Of a DNA stretch of 64,000 nt, positions 1-8,584 are shown in pieces. A program made the translations under genes and the position numbers. The notes under the pieces are model-generated. The model ran no database searches, was not told the DNA's origin, and saw nothing but the letters and a program-made list of their open reading frames with translations. How positions within the stretch are numbered: the first letter of the stretch is position 1; every line of letters starts with the position of its first letter. The DNA is from Runella defluvii (GTDB taxonomy: Bacteria > Bacteroidota > Bacteroidia > Cytophagales > Spirosomataceae), in the NCBI RefSeq assembly GCF_014195535.1, contig NZ_JACIBY010000002.1, positions 62,001-126,000 of the forward strand. The letters are read 5' to 3'.

Positions 1-327
1 AGTAATGTTGTTTATCTTATGACCTCCGAAGAACGGCGTTTGATGCACATTGGGGCGGTTTTTGCCTGCAATTTCAGCAATCATTTGTTGGCCATCTCCA
101 AACGAATTTTGGATGCCGAGCACCTAGAGTTTGACTTGCTCAAACCCCTCATCCGCGAAACACTCCGCAAGGCCCTTCAAAGCCCCGACCCTGCGCTCGT
201 CCAGACAGGGCCAGCACGCCGTGGCGACCATCAAACCATCGAAACGCACCTCGACTACCTCGAACGCTATCCTGCTTGGCAAGGCATCTATGAAGTTTTG
301 TCTGAAAGTATTCAGCGGGTTCGATAA
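1..327 (+). CDS. DUF2520 / Rossmann-like domain protein, C-terminal part (5' end outside window)
   Basis: The frame is open from base 1, so this is the tail of a longer gene; the first ATG at 19 is internal. The residues after it (HIGAVFACNFSNHLLAIS) match the helical C-terminal DUF2520 domain that follows a ProC/6PGDH-like NAD(P)-binding Rossmann domain in a family common in Bacteroidota. The family has no firmly assigned substrate. The C-terminus ends in a Gly/Pro turn and a helix with ETHLDYLERYP, typical of the family end, so the 3' end looks intact. Confidence 0.75.
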   Translation, partial: SNVVYLMTSEERRLMHIGAVFACNFSNHLLAISKRILDAEHLEFDLLKPLIRETLRKALQSPDPALVQTGPARRGDHQTIETHLDYLERYPAWQGIYEVLSESIQRVR

Positions 328-397
328 AGGAGTGGTGAGAGATGAGTGATGAGAGATAAGTGATGAGAGATGAGTCACGAAAATCGCCATTCTCTCT

Positions 398-922
398 CTA
401 CTCTCCTCTTCCCCATTCACGAATGAGGTTGCCACCTACGGGAATCCAATCAGAGATGACACTGATAATTTTGGGAGCAATGGGAACGGTATATTCGTAT
501 AAAAAACTTTCGTTGCGGTATTTGGGCGGCATGGCTACCCCAATCGTACTAAGCAACCAAAAGAAAACACTGATACCAAACACCCACGTAAATATACCAA
601 CAGCAGCCCCTGCTAGGTTGTCGAGCGTGCCTAAGATGGTATAACGGAGCATGGAACGTAACGAATACCCAATGCGGTTGACCATGAAGATGGTCGGGAA
701 GAAAATAACTGAAAAGCCAATAAATGGCAAAAACTTACGCGTAAGCTCTACCGTCAGGTAAGGTGCGAGCAAATCGGTACCAAAACGAAGAAATTTAAAA
801 CCCACAATCATGGCTATCACAAAGGCTGCTACGCCGACAACTTCGACGAGTAGCCCCTTGCGATAGCCATTAAATGCTCCCCAAGCGAGTGGGATAATAA
901 TGAGCAAATCTAGGGTGTTCAT
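398..922 (-). CDS. CvpA family membrane protein
   Basis: 174 residues with four hydrophobic segments (about 5-25, 28-48, 65-82, 100-125), matching the CvpA (colicin V production) family of inner-membrane proteins. The opening (DLLIIIPLAWGAFNGYRKGL) carries the family's G-x-x-x-G-x-x-K/R-G turn after the first helix. CvpA proteins affect envelope homeostasis and secretion in proteobacteria; the exact role here is unknown. Its ATG overlaps the stop of the upstream yqeY-like gene (ATGA at 919-922), so the two are translationally coupled. Confidence 0.85.
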   Translation of the reverse strand: MNTLDLLIIIPLAWGAFNGYRKGLLVEVVGVAAFVIAMIVGFKFLRFGTDLLAPYLTVELTRKFLPFIGFSVIFFPTIFMVNRIGYSLRSMLRYTILGTLDNLAGAAVGIFTWVFGISVFFWLLSTIGVAMPPKYRNESFLYEYTVPIAPKIISVISDWIPVGGNLIREWGRGE

Positions 923-1371
923 CCCACGAGCAAGCTTTTCGCCAGTGTTTGTACCACTTTACCGTCGGTTTGGCCTGCCAGTTCTTTCATAGCAACGCCC
1001 ATGATTTTACCTATTTCAGCAGGCGATTTAGCCCCTACCCGCTCAATAATCTCCACGAGTTTGGCCTTTACTTCTTCCTCTGAAAGTTGTTGTGGTAAAT
1101 ATTTTTCAATGACCGCGATTTCGGCTACTTCCTTTTCCAACAAATCGGGACGATTTTGTTGTTCATAAATAGAGGCCGAATCACGACGTTGTTTGGCGGC
1201 TTTGGTCAACAGCTTCAGTTCATCGTCGGCACTCAAATCTCCACTTGCTCCTTCTTTCGTTTCTTCCAAGAGAATCAACGACTTAATGGCACGTAATGCG
1301 CGGAGTGTATCCTGATTTTTATCGCGCATGGCCTGCTTGATGTCCTCGTCTATGCGTTTCTTCAGCGTCAT
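919..1371 (-). CDS. yqeY: GatB/YqeY domain-containing protein
   Basis: 150 residues, the normal length for free-standing YqeY proteins, which resemble the C-terminal tail domain of GatB (the amidotransferase subunit that holds tRNA). Family features seen: an N-terminal basic helix (LKKRIDEDIKQAMRDKN), the central VAEIAVIEKYLPQQLSEEE segment and the closing GKIMGVAMKELAGQTDGKVV region. A tRNA-related role is inferred from the GatB similarity and has not been established. First gene of a two-gene unit with the CvpA gene; the tRNA-His gene begins about 100 bp away on the other strand. Confidence 0.85.
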   Translation of the reverse strand: MTLKKRIDEDIKQAMRDKNQDTLRALRAIKSLILLEETKEGASGDLSADDELKLLTKAAKQRRDSASIYEQQNRPDLLEKEVAEIAVIEKYLPQQLSEEEVKAKLVEIIERVGAKSPAEIGKIMGVAMKELAGQTDGKVVQTLAKSLLVG

Positions 1372-1428
1372 GATTTAAAATAGTTTACAAAATTATGTTG
1401 CAAATCTACGAAAAAAATGCGCTAAGGC

Positions 1429-1460
1429 TTGGAAAATTTAAAAAGGTGTGCTTATCTTTG
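1429..1460 (+). promoter_or_regulatory. Bacteroidota-type promoter of tRNA-His
   Basis: TTGG (1429-1432) and TATCTTTG (1453-1460) separated by 20 bp match the Bacteroidota -33/-7 pattern (TTTG / TANNTTTG). The -7 box lies 14 bp before the mature tRNA start, a suitable distance for a short 5' leader. Confidence 0.6.
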
Positions 1461-1474
1461 CACTCCCAAAACAC

Positions 1475-1550
<76 letters not shown>

Positions 1551-1552
1551 TA

Positions 1553-1585
1553 AAAAAATCCCAATGCAAAGCGTTGGGATTTTTT
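1553..1585 (+). terminator. Intrinsic terminator after tRNA-His
   Basis: Twelve-bp stem, AAAAAATCCCAA (1553-1564) with TTGGGATTTTTT (1574-1585), 9-nt loop; the right arm ends in a T run. It starts right behind the tRNA. Confidence 0.8.
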
Positions 1586-1642
1586 GTGTTTATCGATTCA
1601 AAAAACCTTTTCTCCGAGTTTTTGTTAGATAAGTACTACTAT

Positions 1643-2314
1643 ATGAAAACATTTTTCTCATCTCTGCGCGCCTCGTCCACCTTTGAATACACCTGCTGGA
1701 TTATACTACCTGCTATGAACCTTACTGGATTGGCAGGTTTGTTCCTTAGAGAATCCGAGGAGTTCTTCAAAGCACTCGTTCCTTTTCACTTGGTAACTTC
1801 ATTGTTCATCATGATGATTTTTCACCAAGACTGGAACCGTTCTTTTGTGATTTATTGCATCGTTACCTATCTCATTGGATTTGGTGTAGAAGCACTGGGC
1901 GTCCACACAGGTCTTATTTTTGGACATTATCAGTACGGCGAAACACTAGGCTGGAAAGTCATTGGCGTTCCATTGACCATTGGTCTTAACTGGCTCGCAA
2001 TTATTTATTCGGCAGGTATTCTTATGGTCGATTGGAAAGTTAGCTCCCCCATCAGAATAATTTCTATTGCTTTCTGCATCGTTTTTCTTGACTTTTTGAT
2101 TGAAAAAGTCGCTATTACGTATGACTTTTGGAGTTGGGAAAACAACACAATTCCTCTTCAAAACTACGTCGCTTGGTTCATTATTGCAGCGGGCTTACTT
2201 TGGTATTTTGAACGTGCTAATTTTCGCAAAGAAAATCCAGTGGCATTCATGTACGTCCTTGCTCAATGCTCGTTTTTTTGGGGGCTCAACATCCTACTTT
2301 ATTTATTCAGATAA
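1643..2314 (+). CDS. cruF: Carotenoid biosynthesis protein, CruF-like (DUF422)
   Basis: 223 residues, almost entirely hydrophobic, about seven membrane spans. The motif region GFGVEALGVHTGLIFGHYQYG (positions roughly 94-114) is typical of the DUF422/CruF family, membrane carotenoid 1',2'-hydratases that add water to the psi end group of carotenoids such as gamma-carotene or bisanhydrobacterioruberin. The reading frame stays open back into the tRNA, but the ATG at 1643 is the first sensible start: it lies after the tRNA terminator and opens with MKTFFSSLR before the first helix. The next gene is a CarH-like light regulator, which supports a pigment role. The symbol is by family similarity only. 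Confidence 0.8.
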   Translation: MKTFFSSLRASSTFEYTCWIILPAMNLTGLAGLFLRESEEFFKALVPFHLVTSLFIMMIFHQDWNRSFVIYCIVTYLIGFGVEALGVHTGLIFGHYQYGETLGWKVIGVPLTIGLNWLAIIYSAGILMVDWKVSSPIRIISIAFCIVFLDFLIEKVAITYDFWSWENNTIPLQNYVAWFIIAAGLLWYFERANFRKENPVAFMYVLAQCSFFWGLNILLYLFR

Positions 2315-2367
2315 AGAAAAGTCAAAACATTTTCGGAAACAAAAAGTTACCACAATAAGAGCAAATG

Positions 2368-2392
2368 TATTGACTTTTGGCAAAAGCCAATA
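2368..2392 (+). promoter_or_regulatory. 25-bp palindrome, candidate operator of the MerR/B12 regulator
   Basis: TATTGACTTTT (2368-2378), 3-nt centre, AAAAGCCAATA (2382-2392); 10 of 11 arm positions pair. It sits 42 bp before the regulator's ATG, in the stretch where the promoter should be, with no T run of a terminator. MerR/CarH proteins bind such dyads and usually control their own neighbourhood, so an operator role is a reasonable inference. Confidence 0.45.
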
Positions 2393-2434
2393 CAGTAAGA
2401 CCCAAAAGCTTGATACACTTAAAGTGAACGCCAA

Positions 2435-3307
2435 ATGAGTAACTATTCCATACGAGATTTAGAACAACTTTCTGGCATTAAGGCACATACAATTCGCATT
2501 TGGGAGCAACGCTATAACATTATTCAGCCAAAGCGTACTGACACCAATATTCGGATGTATGACGACCAAGACTTAAAATTGGTCCTCAATATTTCTTTGC
2601 TGAAAGATCACGGATACAAAATTTCGGACATTGCGAAATTTTCTTTGGACGAAATTAGCCAAGAAGTTATGGCTATTTCCGATCAAAAACTGAACTATCC
2701 AGACCAAATTCACGCCCTCACAATTGCGATGATTGACTTGGACGAAGATCGTTTTGAAAAAATTATTAGCACCAATTTTCTTCAAAATGGCTTTGAAAAT
2801 ACCATGCTCAATATCATTTATCCTTTCTTGACTCGCATCGGTACGCTGTGGCTTACAGGTTCTATTGGGCCTGCACAAGAGCACTTTATGAGCAACTTGA
2901 TTCGACAAAAAGTCATTGTTGCCATCGACGGTCAAGTAATAAAATACCATCCCAATTCTAAGAAATTTTTACTGTTTTTACCAGAAGGTGAATTGCACGA
3001 AATCAGCCTGTTGTTTACCAGCTACGTCATTCGGGCGCATCACCATCGGGTTGTTTATTTGGGACAAACACTGCCGTTTAATGAGCTCGTTTTTGCCTAT
3101 GATGTTCATCAACCTGATTATGTCTTTGCAAACATCACCTCCGTACCTGCCCACGACGAAGTTCAGACATACGTCAACAAACTTTGTCAGCAGTTCCCCA
3201 AAGCTCAAATATTACTTACTGGCTACCAAGTAGTCGGGCAAGACATTGAAGTGGGAGCCAATTGCACTATCATCAACAAATTAGAAGACCTTGTTGAATT
3301 GCTCTAA
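2435..3307 (+). CDS. CarH-like MerR regulator with cobalamin-binding domain
   Basis: 290 residues. Residues 4-70 are a MerR-type winged helix (IRDLEQLSGIKAHTIRIWEQRY). Residues about 90-160 are the four-helix cap that sits over adenosylcobalamin, with the W-x9-EH signature intact (W139, E149, H150) known from light-sensing CarH. Residues about 175-290 are a Rossmann-like B12-binding domain; its ligand motif reads ELHEIS (H188) where the classical family has DxHxxG. CarH proteins repress carotenoid genes in the dark with AdoB12 bound and release DNA on light. The cruF-like gene directly upstream, and a palindrome at 2368-2392, fit that job. Light response itself is inference. Confidence 0.85.
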   Translation: MSNYSIRDLEQLSGIKAHTIRIWEQRYNIIQPKRTDTNIRMYDDQDLKLVLNISLLKDHGYKISDIAKFSLDEISQEVMAISDQKLNYPDQIHALTIAMIDLDEDRFEKIISTNFLQNGFENTMLNIIYPFLTRIGTLWLTGSIGPAQEHFMSNLIRQKVIVAIDGQVIKYHPNSKKFLLFLPEGELHEISLLFTSYVIRAHHHRVVYLGQTLPFNELVFAYDVHQPDYVFANITSVPAHDEVQTYVNKLCQQFPKAQILLTGYQVVGQDIEVGANCTIINKLEDLVELL

Positions 3308-3351
3308 CAGCCGTTCTATCGCTTTTTTCCTCTTACAAAGCCATAAAAGAC

Positions 3352-3379
3352 AAAACCCCGACCAGTGGTCGGGGTTTTT
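3352..3379. terminator. Bidirectional terminator between convergent genes
   Basis: Near-perfect hairpin AAAACCCCGACCA (3352-3364) / TGGTCGGGGTTTT (3366-3378) with T run on the plus strand and A run on the left side, so it can serve both the regulator gene and the convergent hldD gene. Confidence 0.85.
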
Positions 3380-3412
3380 GCTTAGGCGGGAGATAAACAG
3401 CCTGCCTCAAGG

Positions 3413-4378
3413 TTAATAATATGCTTCTTTCGACAAATAGTTTTGAACATAATCCTTCACACCTTCTTCCAACGTATGGAAAGGTTTGGTGTAGCCAATC
3501 GAACGCAATTTGTTCATATTAGCTTGGGTAAAATACTGGTACTTGTCGCGAATGTCGGCTGGTGTATCCACAAAGTCGATGTTTGGCTCTAACCCCATCG
3601 ACGTAAATGTATTGATGGCCAAATCCTTAAACGTACGCGCCTTGCCACTTCCAAGATTATAGATACCTGAGTTGCGACGGTGGTGCATCAAAAACGAACA
3701 TACTTCCAGTAGGTCTTTTACATAAACAAAATCGCGCATTTGTTCGCCATCTTTAAAATCGGGATGGTGTGAGCGGAAGAGGCGCATTTTACCCGAGGCT
3801 TTTACTTGGTTGTAGGCGTGGAATATCACCGATGCCATCCGTCCTTTGTGGTATTCGTTGGGGCCATACACGTTGAAAAATTTCAAGCCTGCCCAGAAGA
3901 AAGGTTTCTTTTCTTGTTGCAACGCCCAAATGTCAAAATCGTTTTTGGATTCCCCGTAAGGGTTGAGCGGCTTCAACTGCGGGATTTGCGATTCGTTGTC
4001 GTCGTAGCCTAATTCCCCTAAACCGTAGGTGGCCGCCGAAGAGGCATACACCAACGGGATTTGATAATCGATACATTTTTGCCAAATCTGCTGTGAGTAG
4101 CGAACGTTAAGCTCTTCCAAAACATCACGGTCAAACTCCGTCGTATCTGTGCGGGCACCGATGTGGAAAATGAACTCTACTTCGTAGTAATTTTGGTCTA
4201 ACCATTCAAAAAAAGCAGAGCGCTCCACTCGTTCTTGAATTTTTTTACCTTCTAAATTTGGTGCTTTTTCAATTTTCGAGAAATCATCAACTGCGATGAT
4301 AAAATTGAAATTTTCCTCGTTTAACTTGCTGATAAGACAGCTTCCGATAAAGCCTGCAGCCCCAGTGACAATGATCAT
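3413..4378 (-). CDS. hldD: ADP-L-glycero-D-manno-heptose-6-epimerase
   Basis: 321 residues, the normal length. Short-chain extended dehydrogenase fold: NADP-binding G6-A-A-G9-F-I-G12 at the N-terminus, S113/S114 and Y141-x3-K145 (YGESK) as catalytic residues, and the HldD-typical GLKFFNVYGPNEYHKGRMASV segment for sugar-nucleotide binding. The enzyme epimerises ADP-D-glycero- to ADP-L-glycero-manno-heptose for the lipopolysaccharide inner core, in the cytoplasm. Single gene, ends at the shared terminator. Another LPS gene (lpxB) lies 2.5 kb away. Confidence 0.93.
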   Translation of the reverse strand: MIIVTGAAGFIGSCLISKLNEENFNFIIAVDDFSKIEKAPNLEGKKIQERVERSAFFEWLDQNYYEVEFIFHIGARTDTTEFDRDVLEELNVRYSQQIWQKCIDYQIPLVYASSAATYGLGELGYDDNESQIPQLKPLNPYGESKNDFDIWALQQEKKPFFWAGLKFFNVYGPNEYHKGRMASVIFHAYNQVKASGKMRLFRSHHPDFKDGEQMRDFVYVKDLLEVCSFLMHHRRNSGIYNLGSGKARTFKDLAINTFTSMGLEPNIDFVDTPADIRDKYQYFTQANMNKLRSIGYTKPFHTLEEGVKDYVQNYLSKEAYY

Positions 4379-4668
4379 AGAAATAGCTTATGATAAGGCG
4401 TTTAAATAGTGGGTAGTCAATTAGTTGGAACAGTAAAAATACTCAAAAAAAACGCTACAAAGGTAGGTATTATTTCACACAAAAAATCATTGAAAATTCC
4501 ATGAATAAATTTAACTTTTTAAAGAATTTTCAATGAAATCTAGGATGTTTTTGGATACCGTTTTTTGGTCGTAATTTTGTCGAAACTTATTAGACAGCAA
4601 AGTGACTCCGTTTCTCTTATTTTTAATACGGCACTCTCGGCGCTGTGGACTATTGACTGTCGATTAGA

Positions 4669-5091
4669 ATGATAGTTTACGTAACAAGAAAAGAACATTT
4701 TAATGCCGCCCACCGGGTATATAACCCTAGCTGGTCGGATGAAAAAAACACCGAAGTATTTGGCATTTGTGCCAATCCAAATTTTCACGGCCACAACTTT
4801 GAGCTGATTGTCACAGTAAAAGGCCCTATCAACCCAGAAACGGGTTTTGTGGTGGACATGAAACTCCTCGGCAGACTGATGAAAGACAGTGTGGTTGACA
4901 AAGTTGATCACCGAAATCTTAATCTCGATGTAGATTTTATGCAAGGTATCATTCCTAGCTGTGAAAATTTTGTCCTTGAAATCTGGGCTATCCTAGCAAA
5001 AGGACTAAACGAAGTGGCACCTCACGCCAAATTGCACTACATCAAGCTCATTGAAACCCCCAAAAACTACGTAGAGTATTACGGCGAATAA
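4669..5091 (+). CDS. queD: 6-carboxytetrahydropterin synthase (QueD/PTPS family)
   Basis: 140 residues. Zinc ligands H15, H40 and H42 (FNAAH and NFHGHNFEL), catalytic C34, the D80-H81 pair (VDHRNLN) and E129 (IKLIETP) are all present as in QueD/6-pyruvoyl-tetrahydropterin synthases. The single Cys placement before HGHN and the absence of a longer PTPS-type insert favour QueD, which converts dihydroneopterin triphosphate to 6-carboxytetrahydropterin for queuosine synthesis. The gene begins a plus-strand run with the membrane protein and lpxB. The 290 bp before it show no gene. Confidence 0.88.
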   Translation: MIVYVTRKEHFNAAHRVYNPSWSDEKNTEVFGICANPNFHGHNFELIVTVKGPINPETGFVVDMKLLGRLMKDSVVDKVDHRNLNLDVDFMQGIIPSCENFVLEIWAILAKGLNEVAPHAKLHYIKLIETPKNYVEYYGE

Positions 5092-5135
5092 GCTCGCTTT
5101 AAACGATATTCGCGTTCCAATCCCCAAAAATCATT

Positions 5136-6866
5136 GTGAATCAACCACGTATCGGGCTTTTTTTCTGGCTACTTGTATTCCTAATCATCGGAAGCTACCT
5201 GTGGTATATCAACATGTATGCTGTCAATATTCCTATTACTGACGACTATGATTTGGTTCGGGTAAAATACACGCTTTTGACGCAAGAATTCAGTTGGTGG
5301 CAGAAAATCAAACTGCTGTTAGAGCCTGAAAATGACCACCGTATTCTTATTCCGCGCTCCATTGCGCTCACAGGCTATGCCGTAGAAGGGTTTATCAATT
5401 ACCGAACGCTGATTGGGGTCGTCAATCTGAGTTTGTTGGGGATTTTGGGATTTTGGTTTTTGAGTTTTCTCAAACGTGGGCTCAATGCTTGGTTTTTCTT
5501 ACCAGTACTGCTGTGGTATCTTACACCCTTTGTGTTTGATGTGACGCTTTGGGGAATCAACGGGATGCAACATACTACCCTCAACCTACTGGTTTTCGGC
5601 ACCTTAGCACTACTTTCCTATTCCACTAACCATTGGGCTTTTGGGGCGGCTTTGGTCGTTGGGTTTGCCGCTACTTTTACCAATGGGAATGGATTTCTGG
5701 TTTTTCCTGCGGGGTTAGCGGTTTTACTTTTGACCCAAGACTGGAAAAAAAGTGCCTTCTGGACCATCGGAATGATTGCATCCTTATTGGCTTATTTTCT
5801 CAACTATCAAGTAGGACAAGCGACTAAAGTGGCCTTCTCGGGCGAATTTGTCGGAAATCTACTGGTAAGTTTTGCGGCATTGTCGGGTGGCTGGATGGCG
5901 GCTTTCAAAGGCAGTAGCCCTCAGTGGTTGTTGTGGAGTTCGTTTTTGGTAGGAATGTTGAGTTTGCTAGGCATTACGTTGTGGCTTGGCTATCAGCTAT
6001 TCATGGTACCTCAGCGCCCCCGTTCGGGTCGTCCCTATCTTTGGGTTGGGGTTTTTGTATTTTCGATTCTGACGATTGGCATCATTGCGGTATCAAGAGG
6101 AGGACGCGACGTTTATTCGGTTTTCACGAGTCGATATAGTTTATATCCCCTTCATTTATTGACACTTACGTACCTAGCGTTGCTGAGTTGGAAGTCCATT
6201 TCTCCTTCTTGGGTGTTTCGGATAGCCGTTGTTTTTGGAGGTGTTTTTATGACCATGAGTTTGTATCAATACCAAAGAGATATGGACGAACGCCGTCGAA
6301 GCCTCATTGCAGACCACTATAACTGGCGACAGCACCGCAAACTCACCACCCATTTTCGGAGCGAATTGGCCGATTTTTTCACGCTTCCTGCCTACCAAAA
6401 AGGTATATACCGTTTTGAAAATTTTCCACTCGGTGCCGCTACTGAACAATTACTCAGTTTACCCGCCGATACTACTCAGCGCGACGCATTGAAACTTACG
6501 CTTACAACCACTCAAAAAAACATTGATTTTTTTGGACATCCTCAAACAGTTGCGCAGTTTTCCTTGATTAATGCAGACGTACTTCAGCCAGAATTTGGCG
6601 AAGGTGTTGGCGTGTTTTTGGTACTAAAATCTGCAAAAAATAAAACCTATTTGCTTCCTACTTTACCCATTCAAGGTGGGAAACGCGCGTTTTTCACTTC
6701 GGCACGGGTCTATAAACCTGGTTTTGAATTGACGGTTTACAACGAAAACTTTGCCCCCGACACGTATCGCATCGGACTCCTAAGTCCGAAAGGAACAGGC
6801 TACGATTTGCGTTATTTACAACAATCGATTCAGATTGATTCGCTTTCCACCAAATTGGTCAACTAG
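5136..6866 (+). CDS. Polytopic membrane protein, GT-C glycosyltransferase-like
   Basis: 576 residues, GTG start; the next Met (residue 27) would remove the first membrane span. About ten hydrophobic helices fill residues 8-390, then a soluble C-terminal domain of about 190 residues. The first periplasmic loop holds ITDDYDLV and, 40 residues on, ENDHRILIP: an acidic pair followed by a DHR motif as in many lipid-linked GT-C glycosyltransferases and related uncharacterised proteins. The gene lies 6 bp before lpxB and 45 bp after queD, so an envelope-glycan role is plausible. No specific family was recognised; transferase activity is inference. Confidence 0.7.
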   Translation: MNQPRIGLFFWLLVFLIIGSYLWYINMYAVNIPITDDYDLVRVKYTLLTQEFSWWQKIKLLLEPENDHRILIPRSIALTGYAVEGFINYRTLIGVVNLSLLGILGFWFLSFLKRGLNAWFFLPVLLWYLTPFVFDVTLWGINGMQHTTLNLLVFGTLALLSYSTNHWAFGAALVVGFAATFTNGNGFLVFPAGLAVLLLTQDWKKSAFWTIGMIASLLAYFLNYQVGQATKVAFSGEFVGNLLVSFAALSGGWMAAFKGSSPQWLLWSSFLVGMLSLLGITLWLGYQLFMVPQRPRSGRPYLWVGVFVFSILTIGIIAVSRGGRDVYSVFTSRYSLYPLHLLTLTYLALLSWKSISPSWVFRIAVVFGGVFMTMSLYQYQRDMDERRRSLIADHYNWRQHRKLTTHFRSELADFFTLPAYQKGIYRFENFPLGAATEQLLSLPADTTQRDALKLTLTTTQKNIDFFGHPQTVAQFSLINADVLQPEFGEGVGVFLVLKSAKNKTYLLPTLPIQGGKRAFFTSARVYKPGFELTVYNENFAPDTYRIGLLSPKGTGYDLRYLQQSIQIDSLSTKLVN

Positions 6867-6872
6867 CAGCCC

Positions 6873-7985
6873 ATGAAATATTATCTTATAGCAGGAGAGC
6901 GCTCGGGCGATTTGCACGGTAGCAACCTCATTAAGGCCATTCGTCGCCACGATTCGCAAGCCGAATGTCGGGCTTGGGGTGGTGAAATGATGCAAGAAGC
7001 GGGGGCTGAGTTGGTGACGCATTATGCCGATATGGCGTTTATGGGCTTTTGGGAGGTGGCCAAAAACCTGGGTACGATTTCGGGTTTTATGAAAAAATGC
7101 AAAGCCGATATTCTCGCTTATCGACCCGATGTCGTGATTTTGATTGATTACGCAGGATTCAACATGCGAATCGCTCGTTTTGCTAAAGAAAACGGCATTA
7201 AAACCTTTTACTACATTTCGCCCAAAGTGTGGGCTTGGAATCAAAAACGTGCCCTCAAACTCAAACGCGACGTAGATCGCCTATTCGTGATTTTCCCGTT
7301 TGAAAAAGAGTTTTTTCACCGATACAACTACGACGTGGACTACGTAGGAAATCCTCTTTTTGACGCCATTGCCGATTTTACGCCCAATCCAACCTTTTTG
7401 GCCGACCATCAACTTGACCCAGCCCAACCCATTGTGGCGCTACTCCCAGGAAGTCGCAAGCAAGAAGTGGAGCAAATGTTGACGCTGATGGTACAAACCA
7501 AGCCACACTTCCCCCGTGCACAATTTGTGATTGCGGCTGTTAGTAACCTTCCCCAAACGCTCTATGCTCCTTTTGTAGCACAAGGGGTACGACTCGTCAC
7601 GGACGCTGCTTACGACTTACTTTCGGTCGCTACGGCCGCGCTTGTCACCTCAGGTACCGCCACACTCGAAACTGCACTTTTTGAAGTCCCTCAGGTAGTT
7701 TGTTACAAAACAGGGGGCGTCAGCTACGCCATTGCAAAGCGATTGATACGGGTTCCGTACATTTCGTTGGTCAATCTCATTGCGCAAAAAGAAGCCGTTA
7801 AAGAGCTAATTCAAAATGAGCTGACCCCCAAAAATCTTACGAGCGAACTAGAAGCTATTTTACCCAATGGCCTCAAACGAACGCAACAAATCAACGACTA
7901 TCGACAAGTGAAAGCCATTTTGGGTGAAAAAGGAGCGTCCGAACGCGCAGGCGAATTGATGGTGAAGTATCTTGTGGAAAAATAA
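6873..7985 (+). CDS. lpxB: Lipid-A-disaccharide synthase
   Basis: 370 residues, full length. Hallmarks of GT19/LpxB: AGERSGDLHGSNLI at the N-terminus, WGGEMMQEAG, the central YYISPKVWAWN segment, the FPFEKEFF and VGNPL motifs, the LLPGSRKQEV phosphate-binding loop and SGTATLE near the sugar-nucleotide site. It joins UDP-2,3-diacylglucosamine and lipid X into the lipid A disaccharide at the inner membrane. Close coupling (6 bp) with the preceding membrane protein suggests one transcript. Confidence 0.95.
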   Translation: MKYYLIAGERSGDLHGSNLIKAIRRHDSQAECRAWGGEMMQEAGAELVTHYADMAFMGFWEVAKNLGTISGFMKKCKADILAYRPDVVILIDYAGFNMRIARFAKENGIKTFYYISPKVWAWNQKRALKLKRDVDRLFVIFPFEKEFFHRYNYDVDYVGNPLFDAIADFTPNPTFLADHQLDPAQPIVALLPGSRKQEVEQMLTLMVQTKPHFPRAQFVIAAVSNLPQTLYAPFVAQGVRLVTDAAYDLLSVATAALVTSGTATLETALFEVPQVVCYKTGGVSYAIAKRLIRVPYISLVNLIAQKEAVKELIQNELTPKNLTSELEAILPNGLKRTQQINDYRQVKAILGEKGASERAGELMVKYLVEK

Positions 7986-7990
7986 AGAGA

Positions 7991-8533
7991 CTATTTGAGT
8001 AATTCGTTTACTGAGATTTTAAAATCATCCAACACGGGTTCGGCTGAACAAATATCATCTTCTAAGCAAATTTTGACGTTTTTTACTGACGTATAAACTT
8101 CTACCATGTCTTCTTCGGGAAGTATTACCCATACTACTCTCACACCATGCTTGAAATATTCCTTGAGTTTTTTCTTTACGTCGTTGATTTGGTCATTAGA
8201 AGAGATGATTTCAATACAAAAGGCTGGAATAGGTTCATCTTCCTCGCTTTTAATTTGTTCATCAGTAAAAAGTGCCATATCGGGGCGTCTCATTTGAATT
8301 CCCGTTAGCATTACATCTTGTTCGCAAATAAGTAGTGCTTTTTGTTTTTTTGCCTTTGTTGTATCAAACAAAAGATTCAAAGCCTGAATAATTTTTAGAT
8401 GTTTTCTTTTCATTCCCGTAAATCTAATCAGTTCACCATCATTCCATTCATATTTGTAGCCATCGTTAGACTCCCAACGCTCAAATTCTTCAAGCGTGGT
8501 AGGAAATGATGTTGTTTGTGCAGTGGGTATCAT
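7991..8533 (-). CDS. Uma2 family (DUF820) PD-(D/E)XK protein
   Basis: 180 residues. The Uma2 core is visible: RRPDMALF (conserved Asp), then AFCIEIIS (conserved Glu) followed by KKKLKEYFKHGVRVVWVI, the restriction-endonuclease-like strand order. Uma2 proteins are widespread in Bacteroidota and cyanobacteria; a nuclease role is predicted from the fold but none is firmly established. Convergent with lpxB, 5 bp between stops, no clear terminator between them. Confidence 0.8.
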   Translation of the reverse strand: MIPTAQTTSFPTTLEEFERWESNDGYKYEWNDGELIRFTGMKRKHLKIIQALNLLFDTTKAKKQKALLICEQDVMLTGIQMRRPDMALFTDEQIKSEEDEPIPAFCIEIISSNDQINDVKKKLKEYFKHGVRVVWVILPEEDMVEVYTSVKNVKICLEDDICSAEPVLDDFKISVNELLK

Positions 8534-8584
8534 AGCCGTCTATTATCTAAAATTTATCTTTAACAAAAATAACGAATTATAGTC

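Noticed and set aside
124-435. Antisense ORF over the DUF2520 end
   Set aside because: Shadow of the real coding frame; no family features.
4540-4944. Minus-strand ORF overlapping queD
   Set aside because: Antisense shadow of a clear QueD gene.
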